64,000 nucleotides of DNA from Ceratotherium simum simum (taxonomy: Eukaryota; Chordata; Mammalia; Perissodactyla; Rhinocerotidae): contig NW_004454166.1 in the NCBI RefSeq assembly GCF_000283155.1, positions 7,066,557 through 7,130,556 on the forward strand, written 5' to 3'. The stretch's first letter is position 1. Every line of letters starts with the position of its first letter. The notes beneath the pieces are model-generated. The model saw only the letters and a program-made list of their open reading frames with translations, was not told the origin of the DNA and ran no database searches. This document shows positions 1-12,200 of this stretch, piece after piece. The position numbers and the translations under genes were made by a program.

Positions 1-2128
1 GTCTGTGTTCCAACCGCTCCACTGACTGGCCTTTCCTCCATCTCACTACCTCTCCTCATGTCTCCCTATTCCTTGAGACATAACAATATTGAAATTAGAC
101 CAATCAACAAAAAATTAAAAAAAAAAGAAATTAGGCCATGTAATGACCCTACAATGGCCTCTAAGTGTTCAAGTGAAAGGAAGAGTTGCATATCTCTCAC
201 TTTAAATGAAAGTTTTAATTAGAAATAATTAGCTTAGTGAGGAAGGCACGTCAAAAGCCAAGACAGGCCAAAAGCTAGGCCTCTTGCATCAAACACTTAG
301 CCAAGTTGTGAATGCAAATGAAAAGTTCTTGAAGGAAATGAAAAGTGCCACTCTAGTGAACATACAAATGATAAACAAGAGAAACAACCTTATTGCTGAT
401 GCGGAGAAACTTTTAGTGGTCTGGATAGAAGATCAAACCGACCACAACATTCCCTTCAGTCAAAGCCTCATCCAGAGCAAGGCCCTAACTCTCTTCAATT
501 CTATGAAGGCTGAAAGATGGGCAGAAGCTGCAGAAGACAAGTTTGAAGCTAGAGCTTGGTCCACGAGGTTTAAAGAAAGAAGGTTGGCCCATGAGGTTTA
601 AAGAAAGAAGCCGTCTCCATAACATAAAAGTGCAAGGTGAAGTATCAAGTGCTGATGTAGAAGCTGCAGCAAGTCATCCAGAAGATCTAGCTAAGATGAT
701 TAATGAAGCTGGCTACACTAAACAACAGATTTTCAATGTACACGGAACAGCCATCTAGGACTTTCATAGCTAGAAAGGAGAATCAATGCCCAGCTCCAAA
801 GCTTCAAAGGACAGGCTATCTCTCTTATTAGGGGCTAATGCAGCTACTGACTTAACTTGAAGCCAATGCTCATGTACGATCCCAAAACTCCTGGGGCCCA
901 TAAGAATTATGCTAAATCTACTCTTCCTGTGCCCTATAAATAGAACAACAAAGCCTGGATGACAGCACATCAGTTTACAACATGGTTTACCAAATATTTT
1001 AAGCCTACTGCTCAGAAAAAAGATTCCTTTCCAAATATTACTGCTCATTGACAAAGCACCTGGTCACCCAAGAACTCTGATGACGATCGACAACAAGATT
1101 AATATTGTGTTCATGACTGCTAATAGAACATCATTCTGCAGCCCATGGATCAAGGAATTATTTCAAATTTTAAGTCTTATTATTTAAGAAATACATTTTG
1201 TAAAGCTATAGCTGCCATAGAGAGTGATTCCGCTGATGGATTTGGGCAAAGTAAACTGAAAAACTTCTGGAAAGAATTCACCATTCTAGTTGCCATTCAG
1301 AACGTCTGTGATTTATGGGAAGAGGTCAAAATATCAATATTAACAGGAGTTTTGGAAGAAGATGATTCCAATCCTCATTAATGACTTTGAAGGGTTCAAG
1401 ACTTCAGTGCAGCAAGCAATTGCAGATGTGGTGGAAACAGCAAGACAACAAGAATTAGAAGTGAAGCCTGAAGATGTGACTGAATGGCTGCAATCTCATG
1501 ATAAAATTTGAACAGGTGAGGAGTTGCTTCTTATAGATGAGCAAAGAAAGTGGTTTCTTGAGATGGAATCTACTCTTGGTGATGATGCTGTGAAGATGTT
1601 GAAATGACAACAAAGGATTTAGACAATTATATAAACTTAGTTCATAAAGCAGTAGAAAGGTTTGAGAGGACTGACTCCAATTTTGAAAGAAGTTCTACCG
1701 TGGGTAAAATGCTATCAAACAGCATTGCACACTACACAGTAATCATTCATGAAAGAACAGTTGACCGACGTGGCAAACTTCGTTGTTGTATTATTTAAGA
1801 AATTGCCACGGATACCTCAACCTTCAGTGACCACAACCTTAATCAGTCACAGCCATCAACATTGAGCCAAGACCCTCCACCAACAAAATGATTAAGACTT
1901 GCTGAAGGCTCAGATGATGGTTAGCATTCTTTTTGTAATAAAGTATTTTTAATTAAAGTATGTACATTGTTTTTAGACATAATGCTATTGCACACTTTGA
2001 CAACAATATAGTGTAAATATAACATGTGTGCACTGGAAAGCTAAAAACTTCATATGATTCGTTTTATTGCAATGTTTGCTTTATTGCAGTGATCTGGAAC
2101 CGAACCAGCAATATTTACAAGGTATGCA
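1..2128 (+). mobile_element. Tigger1-like DNA transposon, 5' end outside window
   Basis: Collinear with the mammalian Tigger1 (pogo-group Tc1/mariner) element: part of the 5' leader, a transposase relic, the post-ORF segment with AATAAAGTATTTTTAA, and the 3' terminal inverted repeat at about 2062-2128 (GCTTTATTGCAGTGATCTGG ... AAGGTATGCA). The TA at 2129-2130 fits the TA target preference of this group. The matching 5' inverted repeat would lie upstream of base 1. A short A-rich insertion with a partial repeat of its flank sits near 100-135. Antisense L1 sequence begins directly after the 3' end, so the transposon probably landed in an L1. Substitutions and indels throughout show that it is inactive. 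Family name is from memory of the consensus. Confidence 0.88.
154..1924 (+). pseudogene. Tigger1 transposase pseudogene
   Basis: The expected start is ATG at 154-156, beginning MASKCSSERKS, the CENP-B-like helix-turn-helix N-terminus of pogo/Tigger transposases. That frame ends after 22 codons at TAG 220-222. Homology then runs through separate open pieces: 284-601 ([23 protein letters not shown]), 543-758 (HNIKVQGE ... KQQIFNV), 1145-1381 ([18 protein letters not shown]) and 1604-1798 (ERSSTVGKMLSNSIA). The natural stop corresponds to TAG at 1922-1924. Lesions include a frameshift near 215, a 28-bp tandem duplication at 556-611, a deletion of about 20 bp near 750, and many point stops. The first catalytic Asp of the DDE/D triad (the D of DET) reads His near 740. 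The second (GAC 1050-1052, IDKAPGHP) and third (GAT 1148-1150, PMDQG) survive. It cannot code for active transposase. Confidence 0.87.
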
Positions 2129-2130
2129 TA

Positions 2131-2898
2131 TAATTGTTCAAAATAGTCCCTTATGAACCTTTTTATTTTTGAAGCATCCCTTATAATGTCTCCTCTTTCA
2201 TTTCTGATCTTGTTTGTCTTCTCCATTGTTTTCTTAGTCTAGTAAAATGTTTTTTAAGTCTGTCTATCTTTTCAAAAACCAACTCTTAATGGATTTTTCT
2301 TCATTGTATTTTTATTCTCTATTTCATTGATTTCTTCTCTAAACTTTATTATTTCTTCCTTCTGCTAACTTTAGGCTTAGTTTTTTCTTCTTTTTCTAGT
2401 TCCCTGAAGTGTAAAGTGAGGTTGTTTATTTAAGATCTTGCTTCTTCTTGTTTTTTTGTGTGTGTGTGTGAGGAAGATTAGCCCTGAGCTGACATCCATT
2501 GCCAGTCCTCCTCTTTTTGCTGAGGAAGATTGGCCCTGAGCTAACATCCATGCCCATCTTCCTCTACTTTATATGGGATGCTGCCACAGCATGGCTTGAT
2601 AAGCGGTGCATCGGTCTGTGCCTGGGATCTGAACCTGCGAACCCCGGGCTGCCGAAGTGGAGTGAGTGAACTTAACTGCTACGCCAACGGGCCTGCCCCA
2701 AGATCTTGCTTCTTTTTTAACGTAGGTGTTTACTGCTACAAACTTTCCCCTAGTACTGCTTTTGCTACATCCCATATGTGTTAGTATGTTGTGTTTTTGT
2801 TTTCATTTGTCGTGAGATTTTCTAATTTCCCTTTTGATTTTTTCTTTGACCAACTGGTTGTTCAAGAATATATTGTTGAACTTGCACACATTTGTGAA
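2131..2898 (-). mobile_element. L1 LINE ORF2 fragment, antisense (interrupted by an ERE)
   Basis: Reads as the complement of L1 ORF2 between the endonuclease and reverse transcriptase domains. Landmarks are the CTCTTTCATTTCTGAT and TTCTTTTTCTAGTTCC blocks and the 'GCTTTTGCTACATCCCAT' block typical of antisense L1. An ERE SINE is inserted at 2447-2699. It directly abuts a sense-strand L1 3' segment beginning at about 2913, so the two are probably the halves of one inverted insertion. The Tigger1 element at 1-2128 may have split this L1, in which case more of it would lie left of the window. Confidence 0.8.
2447..2699 (-). mobile_element. ERE-type tRNA-derived SINE
   Basis: Antisense ERE. The T/GT-rich tail complement lies at the left, followed by two copies of the GAGGAAGATTGGCCCTGAGCTAACATC module, then the complement of the tRNA-like head (AACTTAACTGCTACGCC ... 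GGGCCTGCCCC). It is flanked by a perfect 15-bp target-site duplication AAGATCTTGCTTCTT at 2432-2446 and 2700-2714, within antisense L1 sequence. Architecture: head plus modules, without the CCCCAAAGCCCC body segment. Confidence 0.93.
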
Positions 2899-2912
2899 TA
2901 AACATATGCATA

Positions 2913-4235
2913 TACAGTCCACCATGCTTTTGAGATATGTACCAAGATTACACAATGAGGAAATGATAGTTTCTCCAATAAATAGTGTTCAAAAGAAATG
3001 GATAGCCACATGCAAAAGAATGAAAGTAGACCCATATCTTACACCATATACAAAAGTTAGCTCAAAGTGGCTTAAAGACCTAAACATAAGACCTGAAAGT
3101 GTGAAGCTCCTAAGAGAAAACATGGAAAATCGTCATGACATTGGTCTTGGGAATGATATCTTGAATGTGATATTAAGACACAGTCAATAAAAGTAAAAAA
3201 TAGACAATGGGACTACATCAAATGTAAAATCTTCTACACAGCAAAGGAAACAATCAACAGAATAAGAAGGCAACCTAGGAATGGAAGAAAATATTCACAA
3301 ATGATATATCTGATAAGGAGTTAATAGTAAAAATATAAGGAACTTCTACAACTCAACAACAAAAAATCAAATAACTCATATAAGAAATGGAGCAAGGACT
3401 TGAAAAGACACTTGTCCAAAGAAGATATACAATGGCCAACAGGCATATGAAAATGTGCTCAACATCCCTAATCATCAGGAAAATGCAAATCAAAACCACA
3501 ATGGGATATCATCTCACACCTGTTAAGATGGCTATTATCAGAAAAACAAAAGATAACAAGTGTTTGTGAAGATGTGGAGAAATTGGAACCCTGTATTCTG
3601 CCGATTTGAATGTAAAATGGTGTCAGCACTATGGAAAACAGTATGGATTTTCCTCAAAAAATTAAAAATAGAACTACCATATGATCCAGCAATCCCACTG
3701 CTAGGTATACATGCAAGAGAATTGAAAACAGGATCTCAAAGAGATATCTGCACTCCCATGTTATTGTAGAATTATTCACAATAGCCAAAACATAGAAACA
3801 ACCTAAATGTCCATCAATGAATGAATGGATGAAGGAAATGTGATACATACATACAATGGAATACCATTCCACCTTAAAAAAGAAGGAAATCCTGTCATAT
3901 CTGATGATATGGTTGAACCTGGAGGACATTATGCTACATGAAGTAAGTCTGTCACAGAAGGACAAATACTGCATGATTCCACTTATACAAGGCATCTAAA
4001 ATAGTCAAACTCATAAAAACAGACAGTAGAATAGTGGTTGCCAGCAGATGGAGGGAGAGAGAAATGGGGAGTTGCTGTTCAACAGGTATTAAGTTTCAGT
4101 TAAACAAGATGGATAAGTTCTAGAGATCTGCTATACATCATCATGTATATGGTTAACAATACTGTATTGTGTATCTAAAAAGTTCTCAAGAGAGTAGATC
4201 TCATGTTAAGAGTTCTTATCACAATGGAAAAAAGA
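2913..4235 (+). mobile_element. L1 LINE 3' end (late ORF2 and 3' UTR)
   Basis: Sense L1 sequence from the C-terminal part of ORF2 into the 3' UTR. Recognisable fragments include 2834-3190 ([21 protein letters not shown]), 3387-3569 ([23 protein letters not shown]) and 3560-3769 ([13 protein letters not shown]), followed by the 3' UTR blocks around 3900-4190 (ATGGTTGAACCTGGAGGACA; GGTTGCCAGCAG). Several frameshifts and stops break ORF2. This is an older mammalian L1 (L1M grade). No clear poly(A) remains at the right end. Confidence 0.85.
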
Positions 4236-6387
4236 AGAGAGAAAACTAATGGATTATATAGCTCACCTTGGAAGTGCTACCCCCTCTACTACAGAATCTC
4301 TTATTTTGTACCTTTTTTGGAAAAGTACTTTTCTTGGCTTCTCAATTTTTGCCCATTCCTTATGATACTCCTTTTAGATCTACCAAATTTTCCAAGCTTT
4401 TGGATTTTATAAACTTTGTAAATATTTTGAGAGATGAAATCTGAGAGATTATCTCTAAATACCCACTAATGAGGAGACTGAGGTCAATAAAGATTGAGTT
4501 ATACATCAAGTTTCCATAGCCTTTCAGTGACAAAATTTGGAGAGACCTCTGGTCTTCAACCTCCCATTCCACTGTTTCTGCTTATGCCTACTAAAAAAAA
4601 GTTTGATTATTGAATGTATGGCTCTACTCTCCTTTGTCACCAAAACATCTCTAATTTAACTTTTGCTTCGTAGCTCTATTTAAACACAGATAAATGGAAT
4701 CACTATTTTCAGGCTTTATTGAAGAAAGGGAAATAAATTAATGTTCTAATCCAAACCATAGAAATACATACATTTTAATTCCACTCAAGAAAAATATATT
4801 TGATATGCAGAATACAACATTTCCTTGGTAACAATCAATATATTTTATTTCATCATTAATATGAGTTAAATGGCTGATAAAATTGCCTTTTTATTTTATG
4901 CTTCATATAGAACTGATTTTTAGTCCTGAATATATAAATTCTCATAAATGTACTTAGATATATTGTTAGTATTTTTTCAAGTGGAATGCAAATAAAACGT
5001 ATAAATGTAAATGAAGATTTAAATAAAATTTAAATTATAATTCATTAATCATTAAATTTCAAGAGAAATAAGATTTTCTTGCAACAAATTTGGATGAGTG
5101 ATACATTGTCTTGTTGCTTTCAACAAAACTTTATAATTTTAAGATAAATTGCTTTATGTTATTAGGTTTGATAAATAATGATTATTTGCTACTAAAAGAA
5201 GTAGGGAAAACTAATCTCTGTTATTGCAACTTTTCTGAAAATTGAAATTATGACAAAATATAAAGTGTCAAATAAGCTTCTATAAACTATTAAATGTTTT
5301 GATTTAGGTATCATCACCAGAAAAATATTATATTCTTTGTATTTGAAGAAAATCTCGACAAAATATATTATCAGAGAATTTAAGAATGTTTTCGTTAAGG
5401 AATTTTTTCATATGGATTGAATTATGAATGTAATATCCAAATATTTAGCCAATTTCTTAAAATAGTTTCTACTCCTTTCCTGATTGTCAAACAATTATGT
5501 TCATTGTCTCTATTTTAGACAATTAAAAATCTTCAATAATCATGCTGTCATGAAAAAAAGCATTAAAAGGTTTGTCGTATTGGCAATTTACTTATTTCTA
5601 TTAATAAATACATATTTTAAAAAAGTAAATGTGTGACCATAAAAATACGTATATGTAACTATAGCTCCTGATTTTAGCAGAGTAGTGTATCCTGAATTTT
5701 AAAATATATTTATTATTGGATAATTTCAGTTTATCTGAATATTCCAAAATTTCTTAAATGATTTTTGTTGTGGGAGAATTTAGTTGTTTTTGAAATTATT
5801 TTTATTACACCTTAATGAAGAAAGCTTATATAATTTTGTCATACATCTTACATAATGTTCTCAAACATATTCCTAGAAGTGGAATAATCAATTATTTGAA
5901 CATTTTAAGGCCTTTTGAGCCTTGCCACATTTTTTCTTCATTAATATTGTGCTAATCAGCATTCCCAGTAGTAGTTCAAACGTTTTACTCTCATTCTGCT
6001 CCCACTCAGAGCTAATATTGATATTGTACTTTTTAATATCATCTTCTTTTGTTGCGATATCAATAGCATGTTGTCAGTTTTATATTATTATTTTTAAGAA
6101 GTTAACTTTAAATTTTTATAATATATAACTAACATATTTTGTCAATGAAAGGGTAAGAATATTTTTGTTTCCTATGCCATAGCATGATTAGTAATTTAAT
6201 CATTTTGTTTTCTCCTTTCTCCCGATTGTCCATTTTAAACCATATTCAGTTGCTTTTAGATCATATTTTTCACTTTTTATTTTATATAGCTGTTCTTAAA
6301 ACACTCCTTGATAGTTACAATGTTTTTAATAATATTCACAGAAGTTTTATCAGTTTAACAGAAATAAGATTTCCTACAGTTTAGTTA
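4236..6387. other. AT-rich intergenic DNA, possible antisense L1/HAL1 trace
   Basis: Very AT-rich sequence with no credible reading frame. Most of it shows nothing recognisable. The part around 5835-6130 (CATATTCCTAGAAGTGGAAT ... ACATTTTAAGGCC) resembles the antisense 3' region of an ancient L1M or HAL1 element, but it is strongly diverged and the call is weak. Confidence 0.4.
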
Positions 6388-6607
6388 TTTAAGGAAGTGA
6401 GCTCTGAAGTCAGACTGCCTAGGTTCAAATCCAGTCAGTGTGTAACACTGTATAGACTACTTCATATTTCTCAGTTGGCCTCATTGTGGCCAAGTGTGTA
6501 AAATGTGGATGACGGTAGTGACTTAGGTAGTTCTCAGAATTAAAAACAGAGTTAATGTATATAACATAATTGGAACAGTGCCTGGTATATAATAAGCACT
6601 TCATAAA
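6388..6607 (+). mobile_element. MIR SINE, sense
   Basis: Matches the order of MIR blocks: GAAGTCAGACTGCCTAGGTT CAAATCC, then a degenerate CAGTT...CCTCATTGTG, GTAAAATGTGGATGA, and the end ACAGTGCCTGGTATATAATAAGCACTTCA. Strong divergence is normal for this mammal-wide tRNA-derived SINE. Confidence 0.85.
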
Positions 6608-6839
6608 GGGCAATGCCAATTAAAGTAAATAAAGTAAATATAGGGTTTCTAAATGCAAAGCATAGAGCTAAGTGTTTCCCAAATATTATATTTCCCGAAG
6701 GAGAGAAGAGATTGGGCAAGATTTCATATTTGATATGGCTAAGAATGCTCCTAAACCAACATCAATCCACAGATACAAAAAGCTCTATAAAGGCAAGACA
6801 GGATAAACACAAAGCACAAGAGTGCAAGTGATGAAATCT

Positions 6840-9275
6840 AAAGATAAAAACAGAAGTCACTGAAACAGCCACGGGGTTGGGAGATACACTGCTCTCAAAG
6901 GAAGCTACAGATAAGAATGATGGTTGATTTTTCCTCAAAAACCATTGAAATCAGAGAAAATCACATCTTTAAATGTCTGAAATTAAAGCAAGTCAAAATT
7001 TCTATATCCAGTTCAAAAATGAAAGTTAAATGAAGGAAAAGAAACAGAGAATACATTACGGGAAATATATCCCTCCAAAAATAACAAATGTAGATATTCA
7101 GGCAAAAGAATAATCATATTAAGTGTAAGTAATTAATTATAAAACATAATGAAAAATAACGGAAAGGCAAAATGTAGATAAGTAAAAATTTAAAAAGATG
7201 ATTCAGTAAATCAATAATAATAATGGTTTCTGGAGTTAAAGCATGCAGATTTAAAATAAAGGTTAATAGTAACAATGAAGATGGGGATTGGGTAAATATC
7301 ACTAATGTGTTCTAAAATAAATGTAATATATTCTACAAAACAAACAAATATGCAAAAAGCTACATGCTGCTTACAAAAAACACAGTAAAAGAACAGAGAA
7401 AGAAAACTGGTATAGCTATATTACTCTCAAACAAAATGGACTTTAAATTAAGAAGCATTGCTACAGATTAAGAGGAACACTTCATAAAGACAAAAGGGTC
7501 GATCCACAAGGAAGATATCAGGAATCCAAATTTAAATGATCCAAAAAAGGCAGTATCATTATAAATACAAAGAGAAATATACAGACAAACAATTACAGTG
7601 GGGCACATCAATGGTCTGAATAGTTGATAGAATAAACAGGACAAAAAATTCCCTACACATTTTGAAGATGTACACAATATCTAAAAATATTTAAATATAC
7701 CTTAAAAAGATGCAAGCTAATAATAATGACAGAATATATTTTATTTTTATTAAAAACAGAAACTATACCAAAATTGAAAATATGTTAGATACAGTGCAGC
7801 CCCAATAAATTTTAAAGATTTGAAATCATTCAGTGTAAAGTGTCTCACAACAGTGAAATTACACTAGATATTAATAACCACAAGATAATCCGAAAATTAA
7901 AAAAACCACTTGTAATTAAAGAAAATGCTTCTAAGTAATCCATGGGTCAAAAAAAATTTTAAAAAGATTTGAATAAAATTTGAACTGGATAAAACAGAAG
8001 ATACAACATTTCAAAATGTGTGCAATATTGCAAAAGAAGTGAATAGAAGGAAATACATATTCTTAAATGTATATATTAAAAAAGAAGAGCTAAAAATCAG
8101 TGATCTATGCATCTATATAATGAAGCTAAAAAAAAACACAGAAAAACAAATCTCAAGAATGTACAAAGGAATAAAAATATTAACAGCAGAGAGTACATTA
8201 AAATTAATCAATAAAGAAAACCAGGAAAGATGAGTTGGTTCTTTTAAAAGAATAATAAAATTTCACATACTCTTAGCAAAATTGATGAAGATAAAAGAGA
8301 GAAACATAAATTTGCCAATATCAGGAATGAAAAGAAGTCACTGCAGACCCTACAGCCCTGACAGTGATAACAAATACAGATAATGAGCAATTTTATGTCA
8401 ATAATTACGACATTTAAACAAATGGATAAATTATTTGAATAACATCCCTCAAAAAATTGAATAAGTAATGTAAAATCTGAATACTCTTCCATTAAATTAA
8501 ATCTCCTATTAAAACAAAACAAAAAAACATTCCACAAAGTAAGCTCAAAACCAGGTAGAAACATTGGTGAATTCTTCATACCATTAAAGGAAGACATATT
8601 CCTAATTCTGTACAAAATTTGTCAAAGAAAAAAAGATGCAATACTTTACAAACTTTGCAACTCACTTTATGAAATTAGCCCACCACAATACCAAAATCTT
8701 AACAAGAACTTCTGAGAAATTGAAATTACAGATCAATCACTCTTAAGATTGTAAATACGAGAATTCTAAACCAAACAGTAAGCAAATAAAATCCAGTGAT
8801 TTATAAAAATGACAATACATCATGACCAAGTGAGGTTTATGTTAGAAATATAAGGGTGGTTTAATATTAAAAAATCAATTTATTTCATCACATTAAGAGA
8901 AAGAGGGAAAACATCATATGATTTTCTCATTAAATTCAGATAAAATAGTTAAAATTAAATATTTATTTTTAATAATAAAATTTGATCATAAATCAGTAAG
9001 AGAGGGAAACTTCTTTAATCTGAAGAAAATGCTAAAAACCAAACAACAGTCACCTAAATTCTCCTCCTCAGATAAGAATAACAGATTAAAACAAAGAGGT
9101 CCTTTATATCACTAGTGTCCAACAATGTCCTGACTGGAGGTCCTATCCAGGGCATAAAGACAAAAAGGGGAACAAAAAGCATAAAATTGGAAAAGAAGGA
9201 ATATAATTCTCAGTATTCATAAATGATAGTAGTTATTGCTTAGAGACTCCTAAATAATCTGCAAACAATTTAAAA
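6840..9275 (+). mobile_element. Old L1M LINE, inter-ORF region to reverse transcriptase
   Basis: Heavily decayed sense L1. From about 6900 the sequence resembles the L1M segment before ORF2 (ATTTCTATATCCAGTTCAAA AATGAAAGTTAAATG). The endonuclease part follows near 7380-7680 (ACATCAATGGTCTGAATAGTTGA). The linker lies near 8020-8440 (GAGCTAAAAATCAGTGATC; AATATCAGGAATGAAAAGAAG), and early reverse transcriptase near 8570-9270. No frame exceeds about 70 codons. At about 9280 the L1 coordinate jumps back to the linker, marking a second, better preserved L1. 6608-6839 shows nothing recognisable. Confidence 0.7.
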
Positions 9276-9280
9276 AGTGA

Positions 9281-11449
9281 GTTAATTGACATCATTGAAT
9301 AGAAAACAACAGAAAATATCAACAAAACTAACACATGGTTTTTTCAAAAGATTAATAAAATTGACAAACCTAGGCAAGACTAAAACAGAGCAAAGACTCA
9401 AATAAACGGAATCAGAAATGAAAGAGACATTATAACTGATACCATAGAAATACAGAGGATCATAAGACATTACTATGAACAATTATATGCCAACAAATCA
9501 GATAACTTGAAAGAAATGGATAAATTCTTAGAAACATACAACCTACCAAGACTGAATCATGAATAAATAGAAACTCTGAACAGACCAACAACACGTAAGG
9601 AGATTGAATCAATAATTCAAAACACTCCAACAAAGAAAGCCCAGGATCAGATGGTTTCACTGGTGAATCCTATCAAATATTTAAGGAATAATTAATGCCA
9701 ATCCTTCTTAAACACTTTCAAAAAATGGAAGAGGGGGAACACTCCCAAACTCATATTATGAGACCAGCATTACCCTGATACCAAAGCCAGATAAGGACAC
9801 CACAAGTAAAGAAAACTACAGGCCATTATCCCTGATGAATATAGATGTAAAAATTCTCAACAAAACATTAGCAAACTGAATTCCAGGGCATATTAAAAGG
9901 ATTATACATGATGATCAAGTGAAATTTATCACTGGGAGGCAAAGACACTTCAACATATGCAAATCATTAAGTGTGATATATCACATTCATAAATGAAAGA
10001 TAACAAATCATATGATCACCTCAACAGATAGAGAAAAAGCATTTGACAAAATTCAACATCCGTTCATGATAAAAACTCTCAACAAACTGGGTATAGAAAG
10101 AATGTACCTCAACATAATAAAAGACACATGTGACAATCCCACAGCTAACATCATACTCTACAGGGAAAGGTGAAAGTTTTCCCTCTAATATCAGGAACTA
10201 GACAAAGGTGCCCACTCTCACCACTCCTATTCAATACATTACTAGAAGTACTGGCCAGAGCAATCAGGTGAAAATAACAATAAATAAAAGGAATTGAAAT
10301 CAGTAAGGAAGAATTAAAATTGTCTCTATTTGCAGATAACATGATTTTATATTTGGAAAATCCTAAAGATTCCATCAAAAAATAAATGTTAGATCAAATC
10401 AGGAATTTCAGTGAAGTTGCAGGATACAAAACCAACAAACAAAAATCAGTAAGGTTTCTATACACTAACAATGAATTATCTGGAAACGAAAGAAAACAAT
10501 CTCATTTACAACAGCATCAAAAACAATAAAATACTTAGGAATAAATTTAACTAACAAGATCAAAGATCTCCACAATGAAAACTGTAAGACATTGATAAAA
10601 GAAATGGAAGAAGTCACAAATAATGGAAAGATATCCCATGTTCATGGATTGGAAGAATTAATATTGCTGAAATGTCCATACTACCCAAAGCCTTCCATAG
10701 ACTCAATGCAATCCCTATCAAGATTTCAACAGCCTTTTTCACAGAAATAGAAAAAATAGCCCTAAAACTTGTATGGAACCTCAAAAGACTCTGAATAGTC
10801 AGAGCAATCCTGAGAAAGAAGAAAAAGCTGGAGGTATCTAACTTCCAGATTTCAAACTATACTACAAAGCTGTAGTAATAAAAGCAGTATGGTATTGGCA
10901 TAAAAACAGACACTTAGGCCAATGAAACAGAATCGAGAGCCCAGAAACAAACCAATGGATACGCGGTCAAACAGTATTTGACAAGGGAGCAAAAGAATAC
11001 TCAGTGGGGGATATGAGAGTCTCTTAAATAAATGGTTTTGGGAAAACTGGATAACCACATGCAGAAAAATGATGTTGGATCCCTATCTTACACCCCTCAC
11101 AAAAATTAGCTTGAAATGGATTAAAGACTTAAACATAAGACCTGAAATTGTAAAACACCAAGAAGAAAACATAGGGAAAAACTTGACATTGGTGTTGGCA
11201 ATGATTTTTTGGATATGACACCACAAACACAAACAACAAAAGCAAAGATCAACATGTGGGCCTATATCAAAATAAATGTTTCTGCATAGCAAAGGAAACC
11301 ATCAACAAAATGAAAAGGCAACATATGGAATGAGTGAAAATATTTGCAAATCATGTATTTGATAAGGGATTAATATCCAAAATATATAAAGAACTCATAC
11401 AACTCAATAATAACAAAACCAACCAATTCCATTTAAAAATGGGCAGAAG
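9281..11449 (+). mobile_element. L1 LINE, ORF2 reverse transcriptase and C-terminal region
   Basis: Nearly continuous sense L1 ORF2, from just before the reverse transcriptase (AACAGAGCAAAGACTCAAATAA) to the region preceding the Cys-rich C-terminus (GATAAGGGATTAATATCCAA; ending AAAATGGGCAGAAGA). Recognisable encoded stretches include the 'QDKGAHSH'-type and 'FADD'-type reverse transcriptase motifs, but stops and frameshifts occur every 100-200 bases. The catalytic box reads Phe-Ala-Asp-Asn (10329-10340), so the second metal-binding Asp is lost. The L1 stops at the head of an ERE (11450) and does not resume after it. Confidence 0.88.
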
Positions 11450-11775
11450 ACGGGCCAGCCCTGGGGCATGGTGGTTTAGTTCACTGTGCTCCGCTTCAGC
11501 GGCCTGGGTTCGGATCCCGGGAACAGAGCTGCACCACTCGTCAGCCATGCTGTAGTGGTGATCCACGTACAAAATGGAGGAAGATTGGCACGGATGTTAG
11601 CTCAGGGCTAATCTTCCTCAAGCAAAAAAAAACAAAAAGAAAAGAGGAAGATTGGCAATGGATGTTAGCTCAGGGCCAGTCTTCCTCAGCAAAAAGAGGA
11701 AGATTGGCATGGATGTTAGCTCAGGGCTGATTTTCCTCACAAAAAAAAAAAAAGAGAGCGAGAGAGAAAGAAAAT
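11450..11775 (+). mobile_element. ERE-type SINE with three 3' modules, sense
   Basis: The head CGGGCCAGCCCTGGGGCATG has a degenerate A box (TGGTTTAGTTCA) and a B box-like GGTTCGGATCC at about 11508-11518. It is followed by three copies of the GAGGAAGATTGGCA...TGTTAGCTCAGGGC module (at about 11576, 11643 and 11695), where two are usual in this window. An A-rich tail with a GAGA run closes it. No clear target-site duplication is visible, and the L1 sequence on the left does not continue on the right, so a deletion accompanied or followed the insertion. Confidence 0.9.
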
Positions 11776-12200
11776 ACACTAGAAGGAATAGATTAAAATA
11801 TATAAAATTAGCCTTGGTTTTCAATTTAACTTTAACATTTAAAGTTAGAGATTTTCAGATTGGATAAAAACAAAACTTGCTTCTTTATTTTAATAAGCAA
11901 CAAACAAAATTTAATTTTATAGAAAGGTTGAGATTAAATTATACAAAAATATATACCCATCAAAATCTAAATAATGATATAGCTATATTAATACTAAACA
12001 AAATATAGTTCTAGTCAAGGCAAAAGTTGTATTAACTATAAAGGCAATCATAATACTTTTAAGAAACTTAATTTTTGAGAAAGTCAAAAATTATAAATAA
12101 AGTTGCATCTAGCAATAATACCTTCTATTTATATAAATAGAATAGAGAATCAAAAAAATGGCAAAATGACAAAATGTCTTGCCTACATTAAACCTCACCC
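11776..12200 (+). mobile_element. Probable old L1 fragment (ORF2 endonuclease region)
   Basis: The sequence around 11845-12060 (TTAGAGATTTTCAGATTGGATAAAAA; TGATATAGCTATATTAATAC TAAACAAAATA) follows the order of an old sense L1 endonuclease region, but it is strongly diverged. Attribution is tentative. Confidence 0.45.
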
